A DNA stretch of 14,687 bases from Clostridia bacterium (GTDB lineage Bacteria > Bacillota > Clostridia > Christensenellales > CAG-138). The notes under the pieces were generated by a model. It was not told the origin of the DNA. It searched no databases and was given only the letters and a program-made list of their open reading frames with translations. Below are positions 13,246 through 14,687 of the stretch, piece by piece. Position numbers and translations under genes: made by a program. Position 1 is the stretch's first letter, and each line of letters starts with the position of its first letter. The DNA lies in assembly GCA_017435185.1 (NCBI GenBank), contig JAFSFN010000013.1, forward strand, positions 1-14,687, in the 5' to 3' direction.

Positions 13246-14687
13246 CTAACTCCTTTTTATATTTTCATATTCTTCAAGCCATATATTATGCTTTATATCA
13301 GACGGCACAGTTATATATGCCGGTGCTATCGAAAACAATATATTCGGTCCTTCGGGCGCACAGTTGCGTTTGAACTGCTGAGCAAAAAACCTTCTCAGAA
13401 AGATGCCGAGCGTTCTATAAACCTCTTCTTGCGAAAAATCTGTTTCTCGCACCCCATATTCATACAATTCCGCAGGCGTTGCTGCCTTTGTAAGCATTCT
13501 GTAGAGAAACAAATCATGAAGCTCATAAGAGCCGATTATATTCTCCGTCTTTTGGGCAATACTGCCGTTTTCATCCAAAGGCAATAGCTCAGGGCTGACA
13601 GGAGTATCAAGTATGCTCTGAAGCACCTGTGCGGCTTCAGGGAAAATATCCTTTGCCGCTTCAGTCACTTTTCTCATGACCGTTTTTGGAATTGACGCAT
13701 TTATCGCAAATTGTGCCATGTGATCGCCGCCAAAAGTTGTCCAACCGAGTGCAGATTCACTTAAATCACCCGTACCGACATCTATGAGGGCTTCTTTATT
13801 TGCAATATCAAGCAATATCTGCGTTCTTTCTCTTGCCTGTGCATTTTCATATACCACGCTGTGGTCATTCTCCGAGTGCCCTATATCCAAAAAATGCTGT
13901 AAACAAGCATCTTTTATGCTTATCTCCATATATCGTGCGCCCAGCGCTTCTATGAGCAGTTTTGCATTGTTCTTTGTTCTGCTGCTCGTTCCGAAGCCCG
14001 GCATCGATACGCCCAAAACAGCTTGTCTGCCTATATTTGCAAGGTCTGCTGCACGCACTGCCGCAAGAAGCGCAAGTGTGCTGTCAAGCCCTCCCGAAAC
14101 ACCGATTATAAAGCCTTTTGAGCCAATATGTTCCAATCTGCGTTTAAGCGCATGCGCCTGCAACGCAAGTATCCTTTCGCATTCTTTCTTCGCCCTGTTT
14201 TCATCACGGCTCAGATATGTTCGTTTATCATCCTCTGCCTCAACATAAGGTTCAAACGGAACAAGCGCCGACAAATCAACCTCTGCAAGCACAAAACCGT
14301 TATCGGCAAAAGTTTCACTCTCAGCCAAAATCCGACCGTTTGCCGCAATCGCGCAGTATGAATCGAATACCGCATTAGTAACCGACTCACCTATATTCGG
14401 AGCTGAATAAGCAACTGCCGCTCCGGTCCTCGCACTGTATGAAGCAATTTTTTCTTTTATAAGAACATCACTTACCGCAGTTGCATTCAATGCTGACGGC
14501 ATAAGCACCACCGAACGTGGATTCGGCCTTGGCCGAACAAATTCATCAAAAAGCTCATTGCCGAATCGAACACTTAGCTTCGGTATGGGCGGAAGCGTGT
14601 TCTCGCCCTCGCCGCAATAATCGACAGGGGCGAGATCGCGCTCGTCATCTCCAACAAGGCGGGAGCCAGGGCTCTTCAGAGAGCCGA
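13246..14687 (-). CDS. nadE: NAD synthetase, glutamine-dependent type (partial)
   Basis: The C-terminal part is a clear NAD synthetase: the ATP pyrophosphatase P-loop SGGLDS falls at about 14080-14097, followed by SMPGFGTSSRTKNNA and GTGDLSESALGWTTFGGDHM. It adenylates deamido-NAD and amidates it in the last step of NAD synthesis. An N-terminal nitrilase-like (glutaminase) domain is present in part (NIGESVTNAVFDSYCAIAANGRILAES). The frame is open to the right edge, so the 5' end is outside. Above about 14520 the similarity stops being convincing. The VEICEDLW motif carrying the nucleophilic cysteine is not found, and the segment before MPSALN is about 20-30 residues shorter than usual. The opposite strand there looks like purN. 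The gene leads the operon nadE-tyrS-yigZ. The synthetase identity is firm; the edge is suspect. Confidence 0.85.
   Translation of the reverse strand, partial: GSLKSPGSRLVGDDERDLAPVDYCGEGENTLPPIPKLSVRFGNELFDEFVRPRPNPRSVVLMPSALNATAVSDVLIKEKIASYSARTGAAVAYSAPNIGESVTNAVFDSYCAIAANGRILAESETFADNGFVLAEVDLSALVPFEPYVEAEDDKRTYLSRDENRAKKECERILALQAHALKRRLEHIGSKGFIIGVSGGLDSTLALLAAVRAADLANIGRQAVLGVSMPGFGTSSRTKNNAKLLIEALGARYMEISIKDACLQHFLDIGHSENDHSVVYENAQARERTQILLDIANKEALIDVGTGDLSESALGWTTFGGDHMAQFAINASIPKTVMRKVTEAAKDIFPEAAQVLQSILDTPVSPELLPLDENGSIAQKTENIIGSYELHDLFLYRMLTKAATPAELYEYGVRETDFSQEEVYRTLGIFLRRFFAQQFKRNCAPEGPNILFSIAPAYITVPSDIKHNIWLEEYENIKRS
14522..14537. repeat. Near-perfect palindrome at the nadE anomaly
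   Basis: TTCGGCCTTGGCCGAA is a 7-bp inverted repeat with a 2-bp centre. A further GATTCGGC (14520-14527) and GCCGAATC (14560-14567) form an 8-bp inverted repeat across it. It sits where nadE similarity ends and may mark a junction; it could also be chance. Confidence 0.4.
14602..14687 (+). other. PurN-like peptide on the opposite strand at the right edge
   Basis: The plus-strand frame with codons from 14602 reads LALAAIIDRGEI and then ALVISNKAGARALQRA to the edge. This matches the early part of phosphoribosylglycinamide formyltransferase (typical ...GEIALVISNKxxAxALERA). Upstream, the glycine-rich SGGGSN loop is only hinted at in another frame (GGS near 14588-14596), and a stop precedes in this frame. 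It overlaps the minus-strand nadE frame, so both cannot be ordinary coding sequence here. The local base composition is also more GC-rich. Confidence 0.4.

Noticed and set aside
13239..13260. T-box leader for tyrS
   Set aside because: Only 7 bp separate nadE and tyrS, so no T-box can fit there. One could exist upstream of nadE outside the window.
13784..14248. 154-codon plus-strand frame
   Set aside because: It is antisense to the well-supported synthetase part of nadE, with biased Ser/Ala composition.
1..14687. CRISPR array, tRNA, rRNA or insertion sequence
   Set aside because: No regularly spaced long repeats, cloverleaf-like or rRNA sequence, or transposase frame was seen.

Overview
This window looks like the chromosome of a Gram-positive, moderate-GC anaerobe of the Clostridia, probably an Oscillospiraceae/Ruminococcaceae-type gut or rumen bacterium. 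The reasons are Firmicutes-typical housekeeping genes (PepV-type M20 dipeptidase, YhaM-type OB-fold/HD exoribonuclease, DUF1846 protein, UppP), strong AGGAGG-type ribosome binding sites, sigma-A-like promoters often with extended -10 boxes, and a Gram-positive LexA box. The genus cannot be fixed from sequence alone.

Layout. Positions 1-81 hold the 3' end of an unidentified plus-strand gene, followed by a bidirectional terminator. At 120-1460 (-) lies a PepV-like dipeptidase, divergent from undecaprenyl-diphosphatase uppP (1596-2429, +). Their promoters sit back to back and share one TTGTCAA core as -35. Another bidirectional terminator separates uppP from a convergent DUF1846 gene (2478-3962, -). 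A divergent promoter region leads to a small signal-anchored protein of unknown function (4092-4598, +) and a yhaM-like gene (4661-5635, +).

The most unusual part is 5627-9847, a compact phage-derived cassette between housekeeping genes. It has a sigma/ArpU-like HTH regulator (5627-6172, -), then divergently an intact terminase large subunit (6440-7783, +), a P22-type portal protein (7805-9388, +), a 47-residue protein coupled to the portal by an ATGA overlap (9385-9528, +), a large compound terminator, and a 66-residue protein resembling the C-terminal part of small terminases (9647-9847, +). No capsid, protease, scaffold, tail, integrase or lysis gene is visible. The 267-bp region between the regulator and terL holds a LexA-type SOS box in the regulator leader, inverted and direct repeats, four TGCA motifs spaced exactly 11 bp apart upstream of tandem extended -10 boxes, and an intrinsic terminator inside a 22-codon leader ORF whose stop overlaps the TTG start of terL. 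The inferred circuit is: DNA damage relieves LexA, the regulator is made, and terL-portal is activated. This is my main candidate for an undescribed system; the plain alternative is a decaying prophage remnant.

From 14687 down to 9850 (-) runs a tightly packed operon: NAD synthetase (partial), tyrosyl-tRNA synthetase, a YigZ/IMPACT-family protein and a secreted, C-terminally anchored Ig-like-repeat protein. The last ~100-170 bases are anomalous. The nadE frame stays open, but the nitrilase cysteine motif is missing, and the opposite strand encodes a PurN-like peptide, which suggests a rearrangement or a chimeric contig end.
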